Source: Pontiella sp. (GTDB taxonomy: Bacteria > Verrucomicrobiota > Kiritimatiellia > Kiritimatiellales > Pontiellaceae). Taken from it: a stretch of 5,073 nt of DNA. The position numbers and the translations under genes are program-made. Within the stretch, counting starts at the first letter, position 1, and every line of letters begins with the position of its first letter. Under the pieces are notes generated by a model that was not told the DNA's origin, did not search any database, and saw only the letters and a list, made by a program, of their open reading frames with translations. The stretch spans positions 1 through 5,073 of the forward strand of contig JAOZKS010000208.1 in the NCBI GenBank assembly GCA_029935255.1, in the 5' to 3' direction. Shown piece by piece: positions 1 to 5,039 of this stretch.

Positions 1-1
1 A

Positions 2-97
2 CTCGCCCACGCACGCGATGCCATCACCGAACTCGACGAAAAACTGGCTGCCGCCCGACTGCGCCTCGATGCCATCCGCCTCATCAGTGCCAGCTAA
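2..97 (+). CDS. 3' end of an unidentified gene with a helical C-terminus
   Basis: An open frame enters from the left edge and ends at TAA (95-97), leaving 31 visible codons. The residues are rich in Ala, Leu, Arg, Asp and Glu (for example ITELDEKLAAARLRLDAIRL), as expected of an amphipathic or coiled-coil helix at the end of a protein. Codon third positions are strongly G/C, like the confident genes in this window, which supports real coding sequence. No family can be named from so short a tail. The gene converges on the minus-strand membrane protein ending at 256, with the hairpin repeat at 189-257 between them. It could still be a chance open frame, since only about 100 bases are seen. Confidence 0.5.
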   Translation, partial: LAHARDAITELDEKLAAARLRLDAIRLISAS

Positions 98-188
98 TCC
101 CGTTCCGTGGGCAAATAGGTTCCGAAGCGGACGATTCATAAGGGGTTGGTCGAAGTGCTCATCGCCGATCCGATGAAAGGCATGTAGA
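98..188. other. Intergenic spacer with no supported gene
   Basis: This 91-base stretch lies between the stop of the left-edge gene and the inverted repeat. The same reading frame as that gene, after a second stop at 116-118, gives a coding-like tail (IHKGLVEVLIADPMKGM, stop at 185-187). It has no convincing start or ribosome binding site. It may be a gene remnant or chance. No promoter or RNA gene is evident. Confidence 0.4.
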
Positions 189-257
189 AAAGGTTTGTAG
201 TTCCGCCTTCAGGCGGCTCTGAGGAATGGCCGCCTGAAGGCGGAACTACAAACCTTT
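189..257. repeat. Perfect 29-bp inverted repeat (long hairpin) between convergent genes
   Basis: The left arm (189-217) and right arm (229-257) are exact reverse complements over 29 bases, separated by an 11-base loop (218-228). Within each arm the core GCCTTCAGGC / GCCTGAAGGC is itself nearly palindromic, so smaller alternative hairpins can form. The right arm supplies two of the three bases of the stop codon of the minus-strand gene ending at 256. Placement between converging genes suits a bidirectional transcription barrier or mRNA 3'-end stabiliser, though no clear U-run follows. The exact match suggests a dispersed repeat (REP-like or miniature mobile element) rather than a locally evolved terminator. 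That is inference, because only one copy is in view. Confidence 0.85.
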
Positions 258-1242
258 ACAAACTTATTCCCACCCACAGGAAATAGCCAAACGCGGCAAT
301 GAAGAGTGCCGCCGCGAAGCGCGGAAGGCGACCGAGCACCGCAACGAAAACCAGATGCGCGAGGCTCAGCCCCATCAGAATCCAGAGCGACTGCTGTAGA
401 AAGGCCTCGGTCGGGATACCGTGGAATACGGCAAACAGCCCAATGCAAAACGGAATGCACATGTGGGCGTCGCCGGACTGCGAGGTGTAGACCACGTCCA
501 TCCGATCCCGCGCCCCATAATAAAATGCCAACAGCGCGTTCGGCAGCACCATCAGCACACCACTCGCCCAGCCGAGGAATCCCGCCGGAAGTCGCCCTTC
601 CTCAAACCCCTGGAACCACTGCACCAGCCAGTCGGTGCTGACGAACACAAGGAATGCGCCTAGCAATAGCAGTGCAATATCCAGCACCAGCGTTTTGGGA
701 TAGGCTTTCTTCTTGAGCAGGTTGGTTTTCTTCACGTCGTAGATGTGGAAGCACTGCCAAAAAACAAACAGCGCCAGCAATACGATGCCGTCCGTGCGCG
801 CGATCTCCCCGTCGAGCGCCAGTGCCCAGAGAATGAAGGAGAAGAAAAACACGCCCACCAAATTAAGCGCCAGCGATAGTCGCCCGATCCGGAATTCGCG
901 CAGGGCCGCCTGGCTTTTTTTTCGGGGAATACTCGCCATGCTCCAGATCAATACCGGAGCGGCGACCAGCAAGGTCAAGTTGGTGACGTTGTTGAACAGG
1001 CAGTTAAGCACCACGTCGTTCCCGTCGCCCGCATTGCGGGCCAGCACCCAGGCAAAGACCAGATTTCCCATGCCCGAGCAGAACGGCATGAAGATCGTTC
1101 CCAACACCGTGCCTTCCACGCCCTGCCTCGACAACTCCTCCAACCGCCAAACCACCAGCAAGCTGGCCAACAGGAAGAGGATGATGCAGGCATACGGGGC
1201 GAAAGCACCTAAGTTTGAAATTAACTGGTTGATAAAATCCAT
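256..1242 (-). CDS. Multi-pass membrane protein, divergent CaCA-type (Na+/Ca2+ exchanger-like) cation antiporter
   Basis: The 328-residue product is almost entirely hydrophobic segments joined by short charged loops, about ten membrane spans, near the usual size of bacterial YrbG-type exchangers. Two regions resemble the internal alpha repeats of the CaCA superfamily. One is at about residues 50-95 (MPFCSGMGN ... NCLFNNVTNL, compare G[TS]S.PE ... GSNIFN). The other is at about 225-270 (GVLMVLPNALLAFYYGARDR...). A Lys-rich cytoplasmic loop lies near residue 175. The PE motif that normally supplies the ion-binding glutamate is not seen in either repeat (MGN and PNA occupy those places), so transport activity or ion choice may differ from the family norm. 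The start is the ATG at 1242; no Shine-Dalgarno sequence precedes it, and a promoter-like pair suggests a leaderless mRNA. The stop codon (256-258) overlaps the 29-bp inverted repeat. The gene lies downstream of gapA on the same strand but behind gapA's terminator. Family assignment is by motif reading only; it could be another membrane family of similar layout. Confidence 0.72.
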   Translation of the reverse strand: MDFINQLISNLGAFAPYACIILFLLASLLVVWRLEELSRQGVEGTVLGTIFMPFCSGMGNLVFAWVLARNAGDGNDVVLNCLFNNVTNLTLLVAAPVLIWSMASIPRKKSQAALREFRIGRLSLALNLVGVFFFSFILWALALDGEIARTDGIVLLALFVFWQCFHIYDVKKTNLLKKKAYPKTLVLDIALLLLGAFLVFVSTDWLVQWFQGFEEGRLPAGFLGWASGVLMVLPNALLAFYYGARDRMDVVYTSQSGDAHMCIPFCIGLFAVFHGIPTEAFLQQSLWILMGLSLAHLVFVAVLGRLPRFAAALFIAAFGYFLWVGISL

Positions 1243-1248
1243 GGTGGA

Positions 1249-1277
1249 AGCATAAGCAGGAATGGAACCAATGTAAG
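1249..1277 (-). promoter_or_regulatory. Possible promoter for the exchanger-like gene, giving a leaderless mRNA
   Basis: On the minus strand CTTACA (1272-1277, four of six matches to TTGACA) is followed after exactly 17 bases by TATGCT (1249-1254, four of six to TATAAT). The ATG of the membrane protein begins six bases after the -10 element, where transcription would be expected to start. This fits the absence of a ribosome binding site. The elements are only moderate matches, so this is a tentative call. Confidence 0.35.
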
Positions 1278-1280
1278 CAC

Positions 1281-1312
1281 AAAAAAAGCGCCCCGGAACG
1301 GGACGCTTTTTT
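1281..1312 (-). terminator. Intrinsic terminator of gapA
   Basis: AAAAAAGCG (1282-1290) pairs with CGCTTTTTT (1304-1312), and inside this CCCG (1292-1295) pairs with CGGG (1299-1302) around a GAA loop. One C/A mismatch (1291/1303) separates the two stems. Read on the minus strand the GC-rich stem is followed by a run of T, as in a classical Rho-independent terminator, about 20 bases after the gapA stop. The A/T flanks are symmetrical, so it could also stop rightward transcription. It separates gapA from the downstream exchanger-like gene. Confidence 0.88.
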
Positions 1313-1333
1313 GAATCGCGGTTACCGCGGCAT

Positions 1334-2329
1334 TTAGCCGACGATTACGTTGATCAGGTCGAGAACCTTGCAGGAGTAGCCCCACTCGTTGTCGTACCAG
1401 GAAACCACCTTCACGAAGGTGCCGTCGAGCTGGATGCCAGCTTTGGCATCGAACACGGAAGTGCATTCTTCGTCGCGGAAGTCGGTTGCAACAACCATGT
1501 CTTCGGTATAGCCCAGAACACCCTTCATGGAACCTTCGGAAGCTTCCTTCATGGCCGCACAGATGTCTTCGTAGGAGGTTTCGTTTTTCAGGGTGACGGT
1601 CAGGTCAACCACGGAAACGTCGGAGGTCGGAACACGGAAGGCCATGCCGGTCAGCTTGCCGTTGAGTTCCGGAATCACTTTACCTACCGCTTTAGCCGCT
1701 CCCGTGGAGGAAGGAATGATGTTTTCGAGGATTCCACGTCCACCGCGCCAGTCTTTCATGGAAGGACCGTCGACGGTTTTCTGTGTGGCGGTTGCGGCAT
1801 GGATGGTGGTCATCAGGCCTTTGTCGATGCCGAACTTGTCGTTCAGAACCTTGGCAATCGGAGCCAGACAGTTCGTGGTGCAGGAAGCGTTGGAAACGAT
1901 GTCCTGTCCAGCATAGCTGCCGGTGTTAACTCCACAAACAAACATAGGGGTGGCATCCTTGGAAGGAGCGGAAAGAATGACTTTCTTCGCGCCGGCTTCG
2001 ATGTGTTTGCGTGCCGTTTCGTCGGTCAGGAAGAATCCAGTGGACTCCACAACCACTTCAGCGCCGACTTCGCCCCACTTCAGGTTGGCCGGATCACGCT
2101 CAGCGGTGATGCGGATGGTGGAACCGTTCACAACGAGGGAACCGTCTTTAACTTCAACTGTCCCAGCAAAACGACCGTGTACAGAGTCGTACTTGAGCAT
2201 GTATGCGAGGTAGTCAACGTCCAACAGATCGTTGATTCCTACGATTTCAATGTCTTCGCGTGCAGCTGCTGCGCGGAAAACCATACGTCCGATACGGCCG
2301 AAACCGTTAATACCAACTTTAGTAGCCAT
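1334..2329 (-). CDS. gapA: Glyceraldehyde-3-phosphate dehydrogenase, NAD-type
   Basis: GapA is a cytoplasmic tetrameric enzyme that oxidises glyceraldehyde 3-phosphate to 1,3-bisphosphoglycerate with NAD+ and phosphate, the NADH-forming step of glycolysis (reversible for gluconeogenesis). The product has 331 residues, the same length as E. coli GapA. The N-terminal Rossmann motif VGINGFGRIGR starts near residue 5, and Asn33-Asp34 lie at the end of the second strand as in NAD-using enzymes. The catalytic site SNASCTTNCLAP carries Cys150, and His177 in the following HAATATQKT segment is its partner. The phosphate-site loops (SSTGAAKAVGKV, near 207; GMAFRVPT, near 228) and the C-terminal WYDNEWGYS are all intact. 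The ATG at 2329 is chosen over the GTG three codons upstream because that GTG lies inside the Shine-Dalgarno stretch AGGAAAGGTG, which is correctly spaced from 2329. A good promoter lies upstream and a terminator downstream, so the gene is probably monocistronic. Confidence 0.98.
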   Translation of the reverse strand: MATKVGINGFGRIGRMVFRAAAAREDIEIVGINDLLDVDYLAYMLKYDSVHGRFAGTVEVKDGSLVVNGSTIRITAERDPANLKWGEVGAEVVVESTGFFLTDETARKHIEAGAKKVILSAPSKDATPMFVCGVNTGSYAGQDIVSNASCTTNCLAPIAKVLNDKFGIDKGLMTTIHAATATQKTVDGPSMKDWRGGRGILENIIPSSTGAAKAVGKVIPELNGKLTGMAFRVPTSDVSVVDLTVTLKNETSYEDICAAMKEASEGSMKGVLGYTEDMVVATDFRDEECTSVFDAKAGIQLDGTFVKVVSWYDNEWGYSCKVLDLINVIVG

Positions 2330-2335
2330 GTTTAG

Positions 2336-2345
2336 CACCTTTCCT
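2336..2345 (-). promoter_or_regulatory. Ribosome binding site that decides the gapA start
   Basis: Read on the minus strand, AGGAAAGGTG ends six bases before the ATG at 2329. The in-frame GTG at 2338-2336 is part of this stretch, so initiation there would leave no room for ribosome binding. This favours the shorter 331-residue product. Confidence 0.75.
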
Positions 2346-2354
2346 TTTAGGTTA

Positions 2355-2370
2355 AGAAACTGCCGTTTCT
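2355..2370 (-). promoter_or_regulatory. Small hairpin in the gapA 5' leader
   Basis: AGAAAC (2355-2360) and GTTTCT (2365-2370) are exact complements around a four-base loop, flanked by TTAA on both sides with a one-base bulge. It falls within the predicted 5' leader of gapA, upstream of the ribosome binding site. It could stabilise the mRNA or be an operator palindrome. The stem is short, so function is uncertain. Confidence 0.4.
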
Positions 2371-2387
2371 GTTAAAAATGAGCCGGA

Positions 2388-2416
2388 ACAGTACTCAACC
2401 GCGTCTTTTGCGTCAA
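2388..2416 (-). promoter_or_regulatory. Sigma70-type promoter of gapA
   Basis: On the minus strand TTGACG (2411-2416, five of six to consensus) is followed after exactly 17 bases by TACTGT (2388-2393). Transcription would start near 2381, giving a leader of about 50 bases before the ATG at 2329. A run of nine A on this strand (2431-2439) lies about 15 bases upstream of the -35 element and could act as an UP element, fitting a strongly expressed glycolytic gene. Confidence 0.65.
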
Positions 2417-2483
2417 TCCTCATGCACCGCTTTTTTTTTCGGAATTCCTGACCTGAAAAGATGGCCTGCGTTTCACGGATTAG

Positions 2484-2531
2484 CCCGTATTCGCTTGCGT
2501 TTCGGAGTCCCAAACCCGTATCTTCTTGCGT
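2484..2531. repeat. Pair of 17-bp direct repeats, 31-bp period, in the rnf operon leader
   Basis: CCCGTAT-NNN-CTTGCGT occurs at 2484-2500 and again at 2515-2531, with 14 of 17 bases identical and a 31-base offset, close to three helical turns. The repeats overlap the possible promoter elements of the rightward operon and end about 20 bases before its first start codon. They could be tandem binding sites of a regulator on one face of the DNA, or part of a dispersed repeat. Confidence 0.6.
2495..2524 (+). promoter_or_regulatory. Possible promoter of the FMN-protein/rnf operon
   Basis: TTGCGT (2495-2500, three of six) and TATCTT (2519-2524, four of six) are separated by 18 bases and would start transcription near 2531, about 20 bases before the first gene. 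The match is weak. The elements fall inside the two direct repeats, so a regulator bound there would control access. Position and the lack of a better candidate are the main support. Confidence 0.35.
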
Positions 2532-2551
2532 CCTTTTAATTGTGGAGTTGA

Positions 2552-3067
2552 ATGATGGTATTTAGGGTGTTAACCATAGGTATGCTATGGCTCGGAAGTT
2601 TTGCCGTGCAAGCAGCCGATATGGCCTCTTTGATTGGCCATGCAATGGAGGATCTGGAGGTCAAGGCCTCTGATGCCCCCTACTCCCGCACCATCGAACG
2701 CATGTTTATTGGCTACGACTCAACGGGTAAACCCAAGGTAGGGATCGCCCACCGAGAGATCGAATCCTTCAAGCCCATCACCGGAGTCGTCATTGTTCAC
2801 AAAACGGCAGATGGCTTCATCCTGCACGAGGCGCATTTCCCGGACATTGGAAAAATCAAGAACGCAAAGGATCGCAAACAAGTCCTCGCCATCCTTAAGC
2901 AATTTAAAGGCATCCCGTTCGACCCCCACGCTGAAAAGTCAGCGGTGGACGGCCTGACCGGCGCAACGCGCTATGGCATAAAAACCTCCGGCTATCTCAA
3001 CTATATGGCCCGCCGAACCGCCCTCGAAATGGAAGCTCTCCCCAACTGGCCCAAAAAGAATCCATAA
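2552..3067 (+). CDS. Secreted FMN-binding domain protein heading the rnf operon
   Basis: The 171-residue product has an N-terminal signal sequence: short, one Arg at position 5, a hydrophobic core at about 6-18, and a likely cleavage near VQA (residues 19-21). The mature part is therefore expected outside the cytoplasmic membrane. Near the C-terminus, SAVDGLTGATRYGIKTS (about 130-146) matches the FMN_bind signature Dxx[ST]GAT found in RnfG and NqrC. There an ApbE-type transferase attaches FMN by a phosphoester to Thr, here Thr139. The preceding region (about 75-125), including PITGVVIVHKTADGFI, fits the small alpha/beta FMN-binding fold. The likely role is a one-electron flavin carrier working with the Rnf complex encoded just downstream (five-base gap to rnfC). 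It is not a typical RnfG, which is usually encoded after rnfD. GGAG (2544-2547) lies four bases before the first ATG (2552) but seven before the second (2555), so the true start may be the second. Confidence 0.82.
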   Translation: MMVFRVLTIGMLWLGSFAVQAADMASLIGHAMEDLEVKASDAPYSRTIERMFIGYDSTGKPKVGIAHREIESFKPITGVVIVHKTADGFILHEAHFPDIGKIKNAKDRKQVLAILKQFKGIPFDPHAEKSAVDGLTGATRYGIKTSGYLNYMARRTALEMEALPNWPKKNP

Positions 3068-3072
3068 TCCCA

Positions 3073-4101
3073 ATGCACCTCGCTAAAGCAATACGCAAGA
3101 CGCAATGCGCAATACGCCCTCTGGAAAACCCCTTCCCCGCACCGGAACGCATTTTCCCGGGGCTGGAGGAAATCGACCCCGAAACCTTCCCGGACTTCCT
3201 CGATGAAATCGGGCTCGTCGGCATGGGAGGCAGCGGATTTCCCGCCTCGGAAAAAATGCGTGCCAGTGTTGGAGCACACACCCTCGTCATCAACGGAGTT
3301 GAATGCGAACCCGACATCACAATCGACCAAACCGTACTGCTGCACCACCCCCTCTGGGTTCAGGCAGGTGCCAATGCCAGCGCCAAGGCCATCGGAGCAA
3401 AGCAAGTGGTGCTGGCGGTGAAGAACAACCCGGATCAACGGTCCATGCTTCGGAAACTCTATCCCGAGTACAGCATCATTCCCTTCCCCGACCGCTATCC
3501 CGCTGGCGCGGAAAAGCTGATTCTCAAAAAGCTTATCGGGAAAATGCCACCTCCCGGTGTGCGCCCCTACCAACTTGGCTACCTCGTTCAAAACGTCGTA
3601 TCGCTGCGTGCCATTGGCCGGGCCATTGTCGATGGCATCCCCGTCGTAGAGCGCCCACTCACCCTGAGCATGCCCTCGACCGGATTCTACAAAAACATCA
3701 TCGCTCCCGTGGGTCTGTCGATCAGCGAGGTGCTCGAAACCACCCACCTCGCCTACGACCCGGACCGGCACCTCATCACCGCCTCGGGACGCATGATGGG
3801 GCACGAAGTGACGGGCGATGACTGCATTGAAAAGACAACAACCTCGCTCATCATTCTCGACCGAGAACCCTTCGAAGGCCTAGAGCACAACTGTATTCGC
3901 TGCGGGGCCTGCAACACCGCCTGTCCGCTGGATCTTCACCCCTTCGCACTCACCGAATTCATCCAGAAAAGAAAAACAAAATCCACCGCGTTTCGGGCCC
4001 AAATGACCGAGTGCTTCCTCTGTGGAGCCTGCTCGGCCATCTGCCCCGCCCGGATCCCGCTGGTGCACACGCTCATCGAGGGGAAAAAATGCCTATCGTA
4101 A
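3073..4101 (+). CDS. rnfC: RnfC-like electron transport subunit lacking the N-terminal domain
   Basis: RnfC is the cytoplasmic subunit of the ion-translocating ferredoxin:NAD+ oxidoreductase, handling NADH, FMN and two 4Fe-4S clusters. Over 342 residues the order is: a Gly-rich nucleotide-binding loop GLVGMGGSGFP (47-57), the NuoF-like segment INGVECEPDI (73-82), an SLBB-type region (about 160-225, with QNVVSLRAIGRAIVDG), then two ferredoxin motifs. Their cysteines are 274, 277, 280, 284 and 314, 317, 320, 324, each ending in Cys-Pro. Typical RnfC has about 110 residues before the Gly-rich loop, including a GG(I/V)HPPE segment and a sandwich domain. Here there are only 46, and none of them match. 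Residues about 5-15 are encoded by a 7-bp repeat array. No ATG, GTG or TTG lies in frame between 3073 and the Gly-rich loop, so 3073 is the only ordinary start, although its ribosome binding site is poor. It overlaps rnfD by 13 bases. The cobalamin-reductase relative PduS is less likely given the adjacent rnfD. Confidence 0.9.
   Translation: MHLAKAIRKTQCAIRPLENPFPAPERIFPGLEEIDPETFPDFLDEIGLVGMGGSGFPASEKMRASVGAHTLVINGVECEPDITIDQTVLLHHPLWVQAGANASAKAIGAKQVVLAVKNNPDQRSMLRKLYPEYSIIPFPDRYPAGAEKLILKKLIGKMPPPGVRPYQLGYLVQNVVSLRAIGRAIVDGIPVVERPLTLSMPSTGFYKNIIAPVGLSISEVLETTHLAYDPDRHLITASGRMMGHEVTGDDCIEKTTTSLIILDREPFEGLEHNCIRCGACNTACPLDLHPFALTEFIQKRKTKSTAFRAQMTECFLCGACSAICPARIPLVHTLIEGKKCLS
3087..3117 (+). 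repeat. Spacerless 7-bp tandem repeat array inside the rnfC start
   Basis: Four consecutive heptamers, AGCAATA (3087), CGCAAGA (3094), CGCAATG (3101) and CGCAATA (3108), plus a trailing CGC (3115-3117) follow the consensus CGCAATA. There are no spacers. The array starts 14 bases after the rnfC ATG and is translated as part of residues 5-15. Because seven is not a multiple of three, successive units are read in different frames. Confidence 0.85.
4078..4083 (+). promoter_or_regulatory. Ribosome binding site that decides the rnfD start
   Basis: GAGGGG within the end of rnfC lies five bases before the ATG at 4089. The same frame is open back to an ATG at 4011, but the added residues are a shadow of the rnfC ferredoxin region. 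The site fixes the start at 4089. Confidence 0.75.
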
Positions 4102-5039
4102 GTCCTTTCCTTCGCACCGGACCGCGTGGCTCCAGCATGGCGACATGGGCGCTTGCCGCACTAATGGTTCCTTGTACCATTTATAGCATTCTCTACCATT
4201 CCCCTTTTGCGATTCACCTTCTGGGCTATACGCTCTTCGGTATGCTGGCCGAGGCAGCCTACGTATTACTCGTCCGAAGAAAGCTAAAACCAAACTGTGT
4301 CAGCTCCGGTCTAACCGCTGCGCTCATTGCCGCCAGCGTCCCCCCCTCCATGCCCGTTCTTCCCATGCTGTTTTCCATCTTGATCGCCGTTTGGCTCGTA
4401 AAACTTCCCATGGCCGGAATTCCGCTCCGCTTTAATGCCGCCATGGCCGGGCGTTTTTTCTTAATGATGGTCTATCCCAGCCAAACCGTTGATTGGGGCA
4501 CGCCCACGGCGGATGTTATCTCCACGGCCACCCCGCAGGAGTTATTCGCCAGCGAAGGGTTTACGCTCGAACTTCCCACCCTGCTGTTTGGCCGCATTGA
4601 CGGCACGTGGGAGGAACTATTTCTGCTCGTGCCCGGCAGTCCGGGAGAAACCTTCCCGCTCATTCTTCTGTTGCTCGGCGGCATCCTATGCTGGAGGGGT
4701 ATCATTGCATGGCGCCTGCCGGCGGCCTTCCTGCTGGCCTTCGCAGCGACCAGCGCCACCCTCGGCGAGCCCGTACTGTTCAACCTTCTTTCAAGCGCCA
4801 CCCTTTTCAGCGCGGTATTTATTGTTTCCGATCCCGTCTCAACCCCAATCAGCAAAAGTGGTAAAATTGCGATCGGGATCATTATCGGCGTGAGCAACGC
4901 GCTCATCCGGCATTATACCTACTACACGGAAGCCCTCGTTTTCGCCGTGCTTATTGGAAATCTGTTTTCTCCCTTGCTCGACCGCATTGCGTTCACACTC
5001 CGAGGCTGGCGTTTGCAGCGCCGGATTCAACAGGCATGA
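4089..5039 (+). CDS. rnfD: RnfD, membrane subunit of the Rnf complex with covalent FMN
   Basis: RnfD (NqrB/RnfD family) is an integral membrane subunit that passes electrons through covalently bound FMN and takes part in Na+ or H+ translocation. From the start at 4089 it has 316 residues, somewhat shorter than E. coli RsxD (about 350), with roughly nine or ten membrane spans. Recognisable segments are HLLGYTLFGMLAEAAY (43-58), SSGLTAALIAASVPPSMPV (72-90), RFNAAMAGRFF (114-124), the flavinylation motif ISTATPQ (144-150) with Thr148 as the predicted FMN-bearing residue, GTWEELFLL (172-180), and VSDPVSTPIS (246-255). It ends in a basic tail, as expected on the cytoplasmic side. Its start overlaps rnfC by 13 bases and its stop overlaps the next ATG as ATGA, signs of translational coupling. 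The ferredoxin-type RnfC next door argues for Rnf rather than Nqr. Confidence 0.93.
   Translation: MPIVSPFLRTGPRGSSMATWALAALMVPCTIYSILYHSPFAIHLLGYTLFGMLAEAAYVLLVRRKLKPNCVSSGLTAALIAASVPPSMPVLPMLFSILIAVWLVKLPMAGIPLRFNAAMAGRFFLMMVYPSQTVDWGTPTADVISTATPQELFASEGFTLELPTLLFGRIDGTWEELFLLVPGSPGETFPLILLLLGGILCWRGIIAWRLPAAFLLAFAATSATLGEPVLFNLLSSATLFSAVFIVSDPVSTPISKSGKIAIGIIIGVSNALIRHYTYYTEALVFAVLIGNLFSPLLDRIAFTLRGWRLQRRIQQA

Noticed and set aside
119..187. Coding-like stretch ending IADPMKGM before the inverted repeat
   Set aside because: It has no start codon with a ribosome binding site, is very short and has no recognisable match, so it is not called as a gene or pseudogene.
743..1255. 170-codon open frame on the plus strand opposite the membrane protein
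   Set aside because: The minus-strand frame has coherent membrane spans and alpha-repeat-like motifs; this one is low-complexity Ser/Thr/Pro-rich and has no domain.
1799..2335. 178-codon open frame on the plus strand opposite gapA
   Set aside because: Antisense shadow of a full-length, motif-complete GAPDH gene.
3087..3117. Short repeat array considered as a CRISPR remnant
   Set aside because: The units are only 7 bp and adjoin directly with no spacers, so this is a tandem repeat.
3001..3804. Long open frame of 267 codons on the minus strand opposite rnfC
   Set aside because: It lies antisense to a gene with clear RnfC motifs, shows no recognisable domain and is compositionally a shadow of rnfC codon bias.
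4011..4088. 26-codon upstream extension of rnfD
   Set aside because: The extension reads through the rnfC ferredoxin region in another frame; the GAGGGG site and the RnfD-like N-terminus support the ATG at 4089.
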